Positions 23,617 through 32,563 are shown, counted from the first letter of the stretch. The stretch is 64,000 nucleotides of DNA from an uncultured Rhodospirillales bacterium (GCA_913055735.1 CAJXKD010000001.1:2080281-2144280), one strand, 5' to 3'. Notes: generated by a model not told the origin, from the sequence alone. Numbers and translations are program-made.

Positions 23617-24498
23617 ATGGTTATGAGAGCATTTGATCTCGTCAGCGCCGAAACCGCCGATCAGGCGGTGGCGCTGCTTGCCGAACACGGCTCCGAGGCG
23701 ATGATCCTCGCCGGCGGGACCGACATGCTGGTCGATCTCAAGCATGACAAGCACCGTCCGGCGGTGGTGGTCGACATCTCCCGTGCCGGCGATCTCAAAG
23801 GCATCGAGATCACGGATGAGGGCCTGCGCATCGGCGCGCTGGTCACCCATACGGAAATCATGAAATCACCAATCGTTCAGGAAAATTTCCCGGCGATGGT
23901 ACATGCCGCGCACACCATCGGCGCGGTGCAGACGCGCAATCTCGGTACCCTCGGCGGCAATCTGGTCACCTGCGTGCCGTCCATGGATTCGGGGCCAACG
24001 CTGATGGCGCTGGATGCCGAGGTCGCGGTGGCGGGCCCTGACGGCCGACGGCGCATGACCTTGGACGAATTTTTCGTCGGCCCCCGTAAGACGACCCTCA
24101 AAGAGAACGAGCTTTTGGTGGACATCCTTATCCCCAAGAAGAATGTCGGCAAACCGGTCGATTTCCTGAAATTCGGTTTGCGTAAGGGACAGGCACTGGC
24201 GCTGGTCAATGCGGCGTCGAGCTTCTGGGTCGATTGGGACAAGAACGCCTTCGTCGAACCGCGCATTAGCCTGGGTGCGGTGGCGCCGACGGTTATCCGC
24301 GTGCCGGAAGCCGAAGCCTATCTCGACGGGCGCGAGATCACGCCGGACGCGACGGCCGAAGCGGCGCGTCTTGCCGTCGAAGCCGCCAAACCTATTTCCG
24401 ATTTCCGGGCGTCGGCGGAATACCGCCGCGATCTGATCGCGGTGCTTACCCGCCGGACGCTGGAAAATGCCTACGACCTGGCGAAAGCCAAGAGATAA
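23617..24498 (+). CDS. Molybdenum hydroxylase, FAD-binding subunit (CoxM-like)
   Basis: The medium, FAD-binding subunit of a xanthine-dehydrogenase-family molybdenum hydroxylase, 293 residues. The first flavin loop is ILAGGTDMLVDLK (about residue 31) and the second TIGAVQTRNLGTLGGNL (about residue 103); together they bind the FAD pyrophosphate. The CO-dehydrogenase flavoprotein C-terminal domain follows. Electrons pass from the molybdenum site through the 2Fe-2S clusters of the next gene to this FAD. The start is ATG at 23617; the stop is 11 bp before the iron-sulfur subunit. Part of a tight four-gene set to 27433. Confidence 0.93.
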   Translation: MVMRAFDLVSAETADQAVALLAEHGSEAMILAGGTDMLVDLKHDKHRPAVVVDISRAGDLKGIEITDEGLRIGALVTHTEIMKSPIVQENFPAMVHAAHTIGAVQTRNLGTLGGNLVTCVPSMDSGPTLMALDAEVAVAGPDGRRRMTLDEFFVGPRKTTLKENELLVDILIPKKNVGKPVDFLKFGLRKGQALALVNAASSFWVDWDKNAFVEPRISLGAVAPTVIRVPEAEAYLDGREITPDATAEAARLAVEAAKPISDFRASAEYRRDLIAVLTRRTLENAYDLAKAKR

Positions 24499-24509
24499 GG
24501 AGAACCGAT

Positions 24510-24998
24510 ATGACGGATGTATCCATGACCGTAAACGGCGAGGAGCGGACGGCGTCGGTTCCGCCGGAAACGACGCTGCTTACCGTGCTGCGTGAAAATT
24601 TCTTTCTCACGGGCTCGAAGCTCGGCTGCGATGTCGGTGACTGCGGTGCGTGCACCGTGCTGGTCGATGGCATTCCGGTGAACGCTTGCCTGATGCTGGC
24701 GGGCCAGGCCGAGGGCCGTGATATCGTGACCATCGAGGGCTTGGCCAACCAGGACGGCATGCACCCGCTGCAGCAGGCCTTCGAGAATCTGGCGTCGCTG
24801 CAATGCGGTTTCTGTGGCCCGGGCGTTATCATTTCGGCCAAGGCGCTGTTGGAGGAGAACCCGGATCCCAGCGTCGACGATATCCGCGATGCCCTTTCCG
24901 GCAATCTCTGCCGCTGCACGGGCTACACCAAGATGATCGAAGCCGTTCAGGACGCTGCCCGCATCATGCGCGGCGAGAGCGCCGACGAAGCGGCTTAA
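24510..24998 (+). CDS. Molybdenum hydroxylase, 2Fe-2S subunit (CoxS-like)
   Basis: The small iron-sulfur subunit, 162 residues, with two [2Fe-2S] clusters. The plant-type ferredoxin domain has GCDVGDCGACTVLVDG plus a later cysteine (NACLML). The helical domain has the second cluster motif QCGFCGPG and CRCTGYTKM. All eight expected cysteines are present. It transfers electrons from the molybdenum cofactor to FAD. The gene is 11 bp after the FAD subunit and 24 bp before the first molybdopterin subunit. Length and motifs are standard for the family. Confidence 0.95.
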   Translation: MTDVSMTVNGEERTASVPPETTLLTVLRENFFLTGSKLGCDVGDCGACTVLVDGIPVNACLMLAGQAEGRDIVTIEGLANQDGMHPLQQAFENLASLQCGFCGPGVIISAKALLEENPDPSVDDIRDALSGNLCRCTGYTKMIEAVQDAARIMRGESADEAA

Positions 24999-25022
24999 CC
25001 GGAACCCCGAAAGGATCTGATC

Positions 25023-26417
25023 ATGGACGAGAAAGTTAAAGTCGCCGACCGGGGAAAAACCCTCGAGGACCTGAAGCAGACCGATGCCGATCTGCGGTTA
25101 CCGTCGGTCGTCGAGCCCGCCCATTTCCCCATCGAGACGCTGGCCCCGGAAGCGCGCCAGCAAACCCCGGCGGTCGGTCAAAGGGCCACCCGCCCCGATG
25201 GACGTTTGCATGGACTGGGGCAGACCAAATATATCGACGACATCACCTTCCCCAACATGCTCCATGCCAAGATCAAACGCGCCGGCATCGCCGCCGCTCT
25301 GATCAAAAGCATCGATACGAGCGAAGCGGAGAAAATGCCTGGCGTGATGGCCGTGCTCACCGGTAATGAGATTCCGGTGAACTCCTTCGGTCCGTCCTAT
25401 CAGGATCAGCCGGTGCTTGCCTACGAGCGCGTCTTCCATGCCGGCGACGGTGTTGCCGCCGTGGCCGCGCTGACCGAGCAGATCGCCGTGGAGGCGCTCG
25501 ATAAGATCAAGGTCGAGTATGAGCCGATCGAGGCCGTGTTCGACCCGATGTTGGCCATGCAGGAGGATGCGCCCAAGGTGCACCCGCCGCACGACAACGT
25601 CTATGCCACTAAGGCGATCAAGAAAGGTGACGTGGAGAAAGGTTTCGCGGAAGCCGATAAGATCTTCGAAGGGCGCTTTTCGACCCAGATGATCGAGCAC
25701 GTGCCCTTGGAACCCCACGCGTCGATCGCCGAGTGGGACGGCAATGGCCGGGTGACCTTGTGGTCGAGCTTGGGCCGGATCACGCTCGGCCGGGCGGATA
25801 TTTCCCGCACGCTCAACATGCCGATCAACAAGATCCGTATCGTCGGCACGGTTGTCGGCGGCAACTTCGGCGGCAAGAACGAGATCACCACCGAGCCGGT
25901 GTTGGCACTGTTGTCGAAGAAAACAGGGCGTCCGGTGAAGATGATCTATTCCCGCGAAGAGGAGTTTATCGCCTCGACCACCCGTCACCCGTTCATCATG
26001 GACTATAAGACGGGCGTCATGAACGACGGTAGGATCGTCGCCCGTAAGGTTCGTTTGGTGCTCGACGGCGGCGCCTATTGCTCCTGGAGCGAAACCACGC
26101 TCGGCAAGGCCTGCATCCTGTCGGCGGGGCCGTACAACATTGATAATCTGCATGTCGAGGCCTTCTGCACCTACACCAACAAAACCATGGCCGGTGCCAT
26201 GCGCGGCTTCGGGGCCCCGCAGGTGTGCTTTGCCTATGAATCGCATATGGACGATATCGCCCATGATCTCGGTATCGATCCGCTGGAAATCCGTATGCTC
26301 AATGCCTTCGAGGAAGGTTCGTTGAGCCCCACCGGTCAGGTTCTGCAAAGTGTCGTGGTCAAGGAGTCGCTGCAAACAGCGGCGGAACGCTTTGGTTGGA
26401 AGGAGTTCAGCAAATGA
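25023..26417 (+). CDS. Molybdenum hydroxylase, molybdopterin subunit, N-terminal half
   Basis: A 464-residue protein equal to roughly the first 60 per cent of a normal single-chain molybdopterin subunit (usually about 770-800 aa). It contains the a/b hammerhead domain (GRLHGLGQTKYIDDI) and the first molybdopterin-binding part (VVGGNFGGKNE, MAGAMRGFGAPQ). It stops at TGA 26415-26417, inside an ATGA overlap with the following gene that codes for the remainder. A short N-terminal extension (about 50 aa) before the hammerhead is longer than usual. The separation into two chains recalls the large and medium molybdopterin subunits of nicotinate dehydrogenase from Eubacterium barkeri. The substrate is not deducible; an N-heterocycle or aldehyde is likely. 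Confidence 0.92.
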   Translation: MDEKVKVADRGKTLEDLKQTDADLRLPSVVEPAHFPIETLAPEARQQTPAVGQRATRPDGRLHGLGQTKYIDDITFPNMLHAKIKRAGIAAALIKSIDTSEAEKMPGVMAVLTGNEIPVNSFGPSYQDQPVLAYERVFHAGDGVAAVAALTEQIAVEALDKIKVEYEPIEAVFDPMLAMQEDAPKVHPPHDNVYATKAIKKGDVEKGFAEADKIFEGRFSTQMIEHVPLEPHASIAEWDGNGRVTLWSSLGRITLGRADISRTLNMPINKIRIVGTVVGGNFGGKNEITTEPVLALLSKKTGRPVKMIYSREEEFIASTTRHPFIMDYKTGVMNDGRIVARKVRLVLDGGAYCSWSETTLGKACILSAGPYNIDNLHVEAFCTYTNKTMAGAMRGFGAPQVCFAYESHMDDIAHDLGIDPLEIRMLNAFEEGSLSPTGQVLQSVVVKESLQTAAERFGWKEFSK

Positions 26418-27433
26418 AACACCGCGGAAAAGGCATCGGCTGCATGTGGTACCCGATCGGCTTCACGGTCGCGGCCAACCCCAGCGCTGCCACGGTAAAG
26501 GTCAACGAAGACGGCACGGCGACGCTGCTCACCGGCACTGTCGAGACCGGCCAGGGGTCGTTGACCGTCCTCGGGCAGATCGCTGCCGAGGAACTCGGTA
26601 TCTCTACCGAAGACGTGCATGTGGTGTCAGCGGATACCGACGCAACGCCCATGGACACGGGCGCCATCGCCAGCCGCACAACCTATGTCACCGGCAACGC
26701 CATCCAACTGGCGGCGGAGCGCGCCAAGAACATCCTGTTCGAGGTTGCCGCGCCGATGCTGGGCGTACGGCCCGATCAGCTGGAAGCCCGCGACCGCAAG
26801 ATCCAGGTGAAGGGCTATCCGCAATCGGCGTTGCCCGTCGGCGAGGTGGCCAATCACGCCCAGAACGGTGCCGGCACGCCGGCCATCGGCAGCGCATCCT
26901 ACAACCCGCCGACCGTGGCGATGGATCCCGAAACCGGACAAGGCAAGCCGTTCTCCACCTATGTCTATGCGACCCAGATCGCCGAGGTGGAAGTGGACGA
27001 CGAGACGGGCGAGGTGCAAGTGATCCGGATCGCCGCTGCCCACGATTGCGGCACGGCAATCAATCCCATGCTGGTCGAAGGTCAGGTTCAGGGCGGCATT
27101 TCCATGGGGGTCGGCATGGCTCTCGAGGAGGAAATGCTGTTCGACGATCAGGGCCGCCAGATTAACCCCAACCTGACCAACTACATCATGCCGACCAGTC
27201 TCGACATGCCGCATATCGATGTCGACATCGTCGAAAATTTCGATCCGACGGGGCCGTTCGGCGCGAAGGGTGTTGGCGAGCCGACGGCGGTGGCGACGTC
27301 GGCGGCGATCCTTAACGCGGTATATGACGCGGTCGGCGTACGTGTGCCCAATTTGCCCGCAACATCGGAAAAGGTGCTGGCGGCGATCAAAGCGAAACGG
27401 AACGCCGATCCCAAGCGAGTGTCCGCAAGCTAA
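26414..27433 (+). CDS. Molybdenum hydroxylase, molybdopterin subunit, C-terminal half
   Basis: A 339-residue protein holding the second half of the molybdopterin subunit. It carries GTVETGQGSLTVLGQIAAEEL near residue 36 (cofactor contact), DTDATPMDTGAIASR, and the active-site glutamate E289 in GAKGVGEPTA, the general base of this family. The ATG at 26414 overlaps the preceding stop as ATGA, and AAGGAG at 26401-26406 lies 7 nt upstream, so it is independently translated and coupled, not a frameshift remnant. The two halves must assemble to complete one active site. A strong terminator at 27456 closes the operon. Confidence 0.92.
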   Translation: MKHRGKGIGCMWYPIGFTVAANPSAATVKVNEDGTATLLTGTVETGQGSLTVLGQIAAEELGISTEDVHVVSADTDATPMDTGAIASRTTYVTGNAIQLAAERAKNILFEVAAPMLGVRPDQLEARDRKIQVKGYPQSALPVGEVANHAQNGAGTPAIGSASYNPPTVAMDPETGQGKPFSTYVYATQIAEVEVDDETGEVQVIRIAAAHDCGTAINPMLVEGQVQGGISMGVGMALEEEMLFDDQGRQINPNLTNYIMPTSLDMPHIDVDIVENFDPTGPFGAKGVGEPTAVATSAAILNAVYDAVGVRVPNLPATSEKVLAAIKAKRNADPKRVSAS

Positions 27434-27455
27434 GGCTAGTTCTTACGAATGGAGA

Positions 27456-27486
27456 AAGCCGCGCCGGGTTTGGCGCGGCTTTTTTT
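27456..27486 (+). terminator. Rho-independent terminator of the molybdenum hydroxylase operon
   Basis: AAGCCGCGCC and GGCGCGGCTT form a 10-bp stem with the 6-nt loop GGGTTT, followed by a run of T. It touches the stop codon of the convergent Hpt gene at 27485. Confidence 0.9.
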
Positions 27487-28282
27487 ATGACGGTTTGCCG
27501 AGTTTCCCGAATAGGCCGGCATCCATCAAATAGCTGGTCATATTCTCGAGAAAATTCGTGTCCTTGTGGATAATGCCGACAGGACGCGCTGGATCTCGGT
27601 TCTTCAGGCCGGGCGCGTCGTGCGCCGTCATCACCGCAAAGGGAATGTCACGCGTGAGCTTGATGGCGCCGAAAACGTCAGACAATTCCAGGCCCGAAAC
27701 ACCCGCGAACTCTATGTTGGAGAGGATCGCTTTCGGCTTGAGGACAACGGCAAGTTCCACGGCGCGCATCGGCGAGTCGCAGAACGAAACGTCGAACCCG
27801 CAGGCGGCGAGTTCGCTGCCGACGATCTTGCGCTGCACGCCCATGGGCATGACCACCAGAATGGTAACATGCCGCCGTTCCTGGCCGGTGAATTCCCGTT
27901 GGGCGCTGGACGGCAGCGCGGCGAGGATTTCGCTTTGCCGGTCGTCGTCCGGATCATCGCCGAGGTCGACGACGCCACGAATGGCGTCAATGAAGGCGAT
28001 GACGTCTTGCCAATGGGAGTGTTCGCGCAACGGTGACGTTTCTAAATAGTCTTCTAATCGATGCGCGATCACCGAGACGAGGTTCAGCCCATAGGATCCG
28101 GCCGACCCCTTCAGACTGTGAACATAGAGCCGCACATCATGGAGCAGATCGCCGACATTGCCGTCCTCACGTACGATTTTGTCGATGGTGAGTTCGACTT
28201 CGTCCAATCTGTCACGGGTCGAATCGAGGAACTCGGCTTTCAGCCGGGCAAGTGCTTCCTCGAATTCCAAGGGCATTTCCAT
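27485..28282 (-). CDS. Hpt domain protein with degenerate receiver domain
   Basis: A 265-residue cytoplasmic signalling protein. The N-terminal histidine phosphotransfer (Hpt) domain keeps the phosphorylatable histidine H55 in HSLKGSAGSYGL. The C-terminal receiver-like domain (about 139-260) has lost the key residues: the phosphoacceptor column is asparagine, N189 in AILSNIEF, and the acidic pair after the first strand is missing (ILVVMPMG). It is therefore a pseudo-receiver fused to an active-looking Hpt domain. I chose the ATG at 28282 because its N-terminus MEMP.EFEEAL matches the paralogue at 28441-29226; a TTG 6 nt upstream is also possible. The cognate kinases are not in the window. Confidence 0.82.
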   Translation of the reverse strand: MEMPLEFEEALARLKAEFLDSTRDRLDEVELTIDKIVREDGNVGDLLHDVRLYVHSLKGSAGSYGLNLVSVIAHRLEDYLETSPLREHSHWQDVIAFIDAIRGVVDLGDDPDDDRQSEILAALPSSAQREFTGQERRHVTILVVMPMGVQRKIVGSELAACGFDVSFCDSPMRAVELAVVLKPKAILSNIEFAGVSGLELSDVFGAIKLTRDIPFAVMTAHDAPGLKNRDPARPVGIIHKDTNFLENMTSYLMDAGLFGKLGKPS

Positions 28283-28440
28283 CGGCAAGGACCTTCATAA
28301 AATACAAGGAGGCCCCCCCAACCGAGGTCAAATATCTTTATCCAATATGCCTAATATATATGGTGCGCGTCTCTGGCGGTTTCCATGGACTTTCATTGGC
28401 AGAAAAAGCCAAGGAATCCGCTAAAAATGCGGAAATTGGC

Positions 28441-29226
28441 TCAAAATTCGGCTTTTTCGAAAAGACCGCAGTCTTTGAGGTAGATCACCACGTTTTCAAC
28501 GAATTCCGGGCCTTTTTGGATGACGCCAATGGTCCGCTCCCCGATCTCGCCTTCAATATCGGCGCGATCCTCCGGGATGATGACCGCGAAGGGGATATGC
28601 TTGGTGGCGCTCATGCTGGCCAGCATATCGGCAAGTTCCAGACCGGACGTTTCGGGCAGATCGAGGTCGGCCAAGATCGCGCGCGGTTTGAGGGCAATCG
28701 CCGTTTCGACCGATTTTACCGGTGCATCCTCGAACGATACCGTAAAGCCGCATGAGGAGAGCGTCTTTTCAAGGGTGTCGCGCTGGCTATTGGCTTCCAC
28801 GACGACGAGAACCGTACCGTTTTCAGCCAGCACCACTTGACCGCCGCCATTGGTGGGGAGACTGGACAGGATGGCGGCGTGATCCGCTTCATCCGGTTCT
28901 TCGCCGGCATCGACGATCTTTCGCATCTCCGCGACAAAAATTCCAACCTCTAGCAGTTGGTCGTCGTCGAGGCGATTGGAGGAAAGGAGATATTTGTCGA
29001 AACGTTCTGCGATGGCCGATAGGAGATGGAGGCCATAAGAACCGGCCGATCCCTTCATGTCGTGGGCATGTTGTTTGACGCTATGGAAGATGTCGCCGCG
29101 GTCGCCTTCCTTGCGCTGGATTTTGCCGACGGAGGATTCGATATCGTCCAGCCGTTCCTTGGCTCCCTGGAGAAACTCCACTTTCAGTGCGGAGAGAGCC
29201 TCCTCGAATTCTGGCGGCATTTCCAT
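28441..29226 (-). CDS. Hpt domain protein with receiver domain
   Basis: A 261-residue paralogue of the neighbouring gene at 27485, in tandem on the same strand. The Hpt histidine is H55 in HDMKGSAGSYGL. The receiver domain keeps its phosphoacceptor aspartate, D187 in AILADLDLPETSG, but the first-strand acidic pair is not obvious (VLVVVEAN). Phosphate could move between the Hpt and receiver domains of this protein or to its paralogue. The ATG at 29226 was chosen because both paralogues then share the same start; the upstream frame to 29340 lacks conservation. The 158-bp gap to the downstream paralogue holds nothing convincing. Confidence 0.83.
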   Translation of the reverse strand: MEMPPEFEEALSALKVEFLQGAKERLDDIESSVGKIQRKEGDRGDIFHSVKQHAHDMKGSAGSYGLHLLSAIAERFDKYLLSSNRLDDDQLLEVGIFVAEMRKIVDAGEEPDEADHAAILSSLPTNGGGQVVLAENGTVLVVVEANSQRDTLEKTLSSCGFTVSFEDAPVKSVETAIALKPRAILADLDLPETSGLELADMLASMSATKHIPFAVIIPEDRADIEGEIGERTIGVIQKGPEFVENVVIYLKDCGLFEKAEF

Positions 29227-29382
29227 TAGTGTCTTTCCCCGGATCGGACGGCATAGAGGGCTTTCTTGAAGATTTATATGGGAACCTCCGCGCCCCTTTC
29301 CAACCCGAGTATTCCCCGTTAACCGCAGAAAACGGGGCATTTATAAGTAGAAACCGAATGTCGAGATAACAGGGATGGTTGA

Positions 29383-29868
29383 ATGAAAACGCTTGCTGGA
29401 ATGGCTGAAGCGGTCGGGAAACTGCTCAAGGAACGTCAGGAAACGGTCGCCGTATCGGAATCATCCACCGGCGGGATCGTCTCGGCGGCGCTGCTCGCGG
29501 TGCCCGGGGCCTCGGCTTATTTCATGGGCGGTGGGATAATCTACACGCAAGCCGCACGGGAGACCTTGTTGGGGATCGATTTCGACGACCACCCGGGAGT
29601 GCGTTCGGCGAGCGAGGCCTATGCGCAGCTTGCGGCAGCGGCCATTCGCGATCGGCTGGGAACCACGTGGGGGGTGAGCGAGACGGGGGCGGCGGGGCCG
29701 AGCGGCAACCGGTACGGGGACGCGGCGGGACACAGCTGTATCGCGGTCGCGGGGCCGTCGGCACGGGTCCTTACCATCGAAACGGGCTCGGCCGATCGGG
29801 AAGCCAATATGTGGGTCTTTGCCGAACGGACGCTCGAACTTTTTGCCGAGGTTCTGAGGAAAACTTAG
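29383..29868 (+). CDS. pncC: CinA C-terminal domain protein (nicotinamide-nucleotide amidase)
   Basis: A 161-residue stand-alone CinA C-terminal domain. These PncC amidases deamidate nicotinamide mononucleotide to nicotinate mononucleotide and so recycle NAD by-products. The catalytic serine region is VSESSTGGIVSAAL near residue 25, followed by the GGGIIYTQAARETLLGI block and SETGAAGPSG. There is no N-terminal molybdopterin-binding-like CinA domain, as in many proteobacteria. The stop overlaps the stop of livM on the other strand. It sits alone between the Hpt genes and the ABC importer. Confidence 0.9.
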   Translation: MKTLAGMAEAVGKLLKERQETVAVSESSTGGIVSAALLAVPGASAYFMGGGIIYTQAARETLLGIDFDDHPGVRSASEAYAQLAAAAIRDRLGTTWGVSETGAAGPSGNRYGDAAGHSCIAVAGPSARVLTIETGSADREANMWVFAERTLELFAEVLRKT

Positions 29869-30953
29869 CCGTCCTTGTCTTGGCCGTGCTTGTTTACGAA
29901 CAGGCGCCGGCGTACGGGAAACAGGTGCAGGTCGTAATGTTTGACCATAAGGCCCCAAAGACCCTGCGGCGCGACCAGCATGACAACTGTCGCCAACGCA
30001 CCGAGTAGCATCAAATACCAAGTGCCGTAGTCGGCTAGGTAATTCTGCAGCACATAGAAAATGATGACGCCGATAATCGGACCCTCGATGGTCCCGATTC
30101 CGCCAATGACGACGATAAACACGACAAAGGCCGTCCAATCGATGACCGAGAAGGCGGCGTCGGGAGAAATACGCGCCTTCTGAAAGAGAACGAGCGCACC
30201 GGTAATGCCGGTGCCGAAGGAAGCGATGATGAAAATCCACAATTTGGTACGGAAGTTGCGCACGCCCAGGCTGCCTGCCGCCGGTTCCGAATCCCGGATG
30301 GCGGAAAGGGCGAGACCGAACCGCGAGCGCAGAAGGACATAGACGAGAACGATGGTTCCGGCCGCGACCAGCAACGCCAGCCAATAAGCCTCGATATCTT
30401 TCGCCGCGGAGGTCTTGGCGCCGAACAGGTCCTTGATGAACTCGATGCCCCAAATGTCACGGGTCGCGCTACGGGGCAACGAGGTGCCCGTGCCGCCGCC
30501 GAGCGTTTTCCACTGGGCGGCAAGCAAGCGGAACACTTCCGCCGCGACCCAAGTGCCGATGGCGAAATAGGCACCGCGCAAGCGGAAAATGACCAAGGCT
30601 GTCGGTATTGCCAGGATCATAGCGACGAAACCAGCGAGGAAAATAGCAACCAAGGCATTGGTGCCGGTCAGGATCGTGAAGGCGAAAAGCGTATAGGCGC
30701 CGATGCCGACGAACGCTTGCTGTCCCACCGACACGAGGCCCGCATATCCGGCAAGGAGATTCCAGTACTGGGCGAGGGCCAGCATGGTGAGAACAAAAAA
30801 CAGATCCTGGATGACACTGCGTGACACGAAAGCGGGCGCGGCCGCCAGCAAGGCGAATACGGCGATGCCGACGATGACCGTTACCGTCGACACGCGGGTA
30901 CGGGTCTGAACGCGGAACCGTTTGGCGGCGGGAGTGGATATGCTGTCGGTCAT
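29865..30953 (-). CDS. livM: Branched-chain-type ABC transporter permease LivM
   Basis: An inner-membrane permease of the HAAT (branched-chain amino acid type) ABC importer, 362 residues with about nine to ten helices. It has the LivM signature AQYWNLLAGYAGLVSVGQQAFVGIG (shortened), RLRGAYFAIGTW and SEPAAGSLGVRN, the loop that contacts the ATPase. The ATG at 30953 starts a short cytoplasmic tail before helix 1; the frame continues upstream into livH antisense sequence that is not coding. It is the last gene of the minus-strand operon that begins with the HpaB-like gene at 36331. The substrate is probably a carboxylate or aromatic compound, given that neighbour (inference). Confidence 0.92.
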   Translation of the reverse strand: MTDSISTPAAKRFRVQTRTRVSTVTVIVGIAVFALLAAAPAFVSRSVIQDLFFVLTMLALAQYWNLLAGYAGLVSVGQQAFVGIGAYTLFAFTILTGTNALVAIFLAGFVAMILAIPTALVIFRLRGAYFAIGTWVAAEVFRLLAAQWKTLGGGTGTSLPRSATRDIWGIEFIKDLFGAKTSAAKDIEAYWLALLVAAGTIVLVYVLLRSRFGLALSAIRDSEPAAGSLGVRNFRTKLWIFIIASFGTGITGALVLFQKARISPDAAFSVIDWTAFVVFIVVIGGIGTIEGPIIGVIIFYVLQNYLADYGTWYLMLLGALATVVMLVAPQGLWGLMVKHYDLHLFPVRRRLFVNKHGQDKDG

Positions 30954-30970
30954 GATTCTAATCCACTGCC

Positions 30971-31840
30971 CTAATCTACGGCCCTGGGGAACAGACCTCG
31001 TGGCCGCACCACGAGGACGACCAGGAAAACGACGTGCCCGGCGAGGATCTGCCATTCCGGGTTGATCTTGGCGCCGATGGTCTGTGCGACGCCGAGAATA
31101 ATGCCGCCTGCCAAGGTGCCCCATAGACTGCCGAGGCCGCCGATGATGACGGCTTCGAACGCATAGAGCAGCCGGAACGAGCCGATGGTCGGATCGAACT
31201 GCGCCCGGTTGCCGAAGTAAAGCGCCGACAGAGTGATGACGACAAAGGCGATGCCGGTTGCCGCGGCGAAAACCTTGTGGTTGTCGATGCCCATCAGCTG
31301 TGCCGTCGATGGGTCGTCGGAAGTTGCCCGAAAGCCTCTGCCAAGCTCCGTCCGGTACATGATCCAATTGAGCGCCAGAATGGCGATGACCGCCGAGGCG
31401 AACGTCAGGGTCGGCATGACGCCCACGGCAATACCGCCGCCCAGGGACCAGGATTGGGTTTCGATCCCAAACGCCTGAAGGCGCTGATTGTCAGCGCTGA
31501 AAGTTTCCAAAAGACCGTTCTGGATCACGATGGAAATACCGAAGGTGACCAGCAGCGGCGGCAAGATATCCTTGCCCAACGTCCGGTTCAGGAGATACCG
31601 CTGCAGGACAAAGCCGACCGCGAACATGATGGGCAGGGTGACGGCCGTCGCGACGAAAATATTGGCGCCGAGCAGATCGGCAATGACCAGGATGATAAAG
31701 GCGGCGAACACGATCAAATCGCCGTGCGCCAAATTGACCAGACGCATAATGCCGAACATCAGCGACAGGCCGGCGGCGAACAAGGCATAAAGCCCGCCGA
31801 GCAGCACTCCCTGTAGTATTGCGTCAATCCAACTTAGCAT
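30971..31840 (-). CDS. livH: Branched-chain-type ABC transporter permease LivH
   Basis: The partner permease of livM, 289 residues and about eight helices. Family features are GGLYALFAAGLSLMFGIMRLVNLAHGD near the N-terminus, the EAA-like loop RGFRATSDDPSTAQLMGID, and GGLGSLWGTLAGGIILG near the C-terminus. I chose the ATG at 31840; a TTG two codons earlier is possible and neither has a strong ribosome-binding site. It lies 17 bp upstream of livM and 21 bp downstream of livF, so the set is co-transcribed. Confidence 0.92.
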   Translation of the reverse strand: MLSWIDAILQGVLLGGLYALFAAGLSLMFGIMRLVNLAHGDLIVFAAFIILVIADLLGANIFVATAVTLPIMFAVGFVLQRYLLNRTLGKDILPPLLVTFGISIVIQNGLLETFSADNQRLQAFGIETQSWSLGGGIAVGVMPTLTFASAVIAILALNWIMYRTELGRGFRATSDDPSTAQLMGIDNHKVFAAATGIAFVVITLSALYFGNRAQFDPTIGSFRLLYAFEAVIIGGLGSLWGTLAGGIILGVAQTIGAKINPEWQILAGHVVFLVVLVVRPRGLFPRAVD

Positions 31841-31861
31841 GGCCAACTCAACATACGTGTC

Positions 31862-32563
31862 TCATGTTCCGAAATAGGCGCTGCGGATGGTGGCGTGATC
31901 GAACTCGGACGGATGGCCTGAGAGAGTAACCCGGCCTTCCATGAAACAATAAACGCGGTCGGCAACCCCGAGCGCGCGTTGCACATCTTGTTCGACCAGC
32001 ATGATCGAGGCGCCGCTTTCCTTGATCACCGGCAGCGCCTCATAAATGTCCTTGATGACCGTCGGGGCCAAGCCGAGTGATACTTCATCGCACAGCAGCA
32101 AGCGCGGATTGGAAATCAGGGCGCGGCCGAACGCGACCATCTGCTGTTGCCCGCCGGAAAGCGACGTCGCGGGAGAGCGACGCAATTGCCTAAGCACAGG
32201 GAACAGCTCGAAAATCGTCTCCAACGTCCAATGGCCGGTTTTCTTCTGGCCGTAGGCACCGATAAGGAGATTTTCCTCGACACTCAACGATGGAAACAGA
32301 CGGCGGCCTTCCGGCACCAGGGCGATGCCCAGCTTGACGATCTCGGCGGCGGGCAGGTGACCAACGGGGCGGCCGTCGAATTGAACGGCTTCGCCGGCAC
32401 CGGCATGCAATCCGGTGATGTTGTGCAGAAAGGTGGACTTGCCGGCGCCGTTGGCCCCGATGATGGCCACTGTCTCACCTTCGTCGACATAGGTGTCGAT
32501 GCCGTAGAGGGCTTGAAAGTCGCCGTAGAATGCGACGAGGTCGTGGGTTTCGAGAAGGGCCAT
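31862..32563 (-). CDS. livF: Branched-chain-type ABC transporter ATPase LivF
   Basis: An ABC ATPase of 233 residues. Walker A is GANGAGKST (about residue 36), the Q-loop region follows, the signature is LSGGQQQM, and Walker B is LLLCDEVSLGL, with the switch histidine column occupied by glutamine in MLVEQDV. LivF-type features are VPEGRRLFPSLSVEENL and the short C-terminal YFGT. It energises uptake together with LivG. A GGGGAGAAGAG site precedes the ATG at 32563, 15 bp after livG. Confidence 0.93.
   Translation of the reverse strand: MALLETHDLVAFYGDFQALYGIDTYVDEGETVAIIGANGAGKSTFLHNITGLHAGAGEAVQFDGRPVGHLPAAEIVKLGIALVPEGRRLFPSLSVEENLLIGAYGQKKTGHWTLETIFELFPVLRQLRRSPATSLSGGQQQMVAFGRALISNPRLLLCDEVSLGLAPTVIKDIYEALPVIKESGASIMLVEQDVQRALGVADRVYCFMEGRVTLSGHPSEFDHATIRSAYFGT

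Noticed and set aside
25098-26375. 425-codon antisense frame within the molybdopterin gene
   Set aside because: His/Arg-rich composition without domains, on the strand opposite a well-conserved enzyme.
26396-26430. Reading the molybdopterin subunit break as a frameshift or assembly error
   Set aside because: The junction is an ATGA overlap with AAGGAG 7 nt upstream, a normal translational coupling signal, and both chains are complete for their parts.
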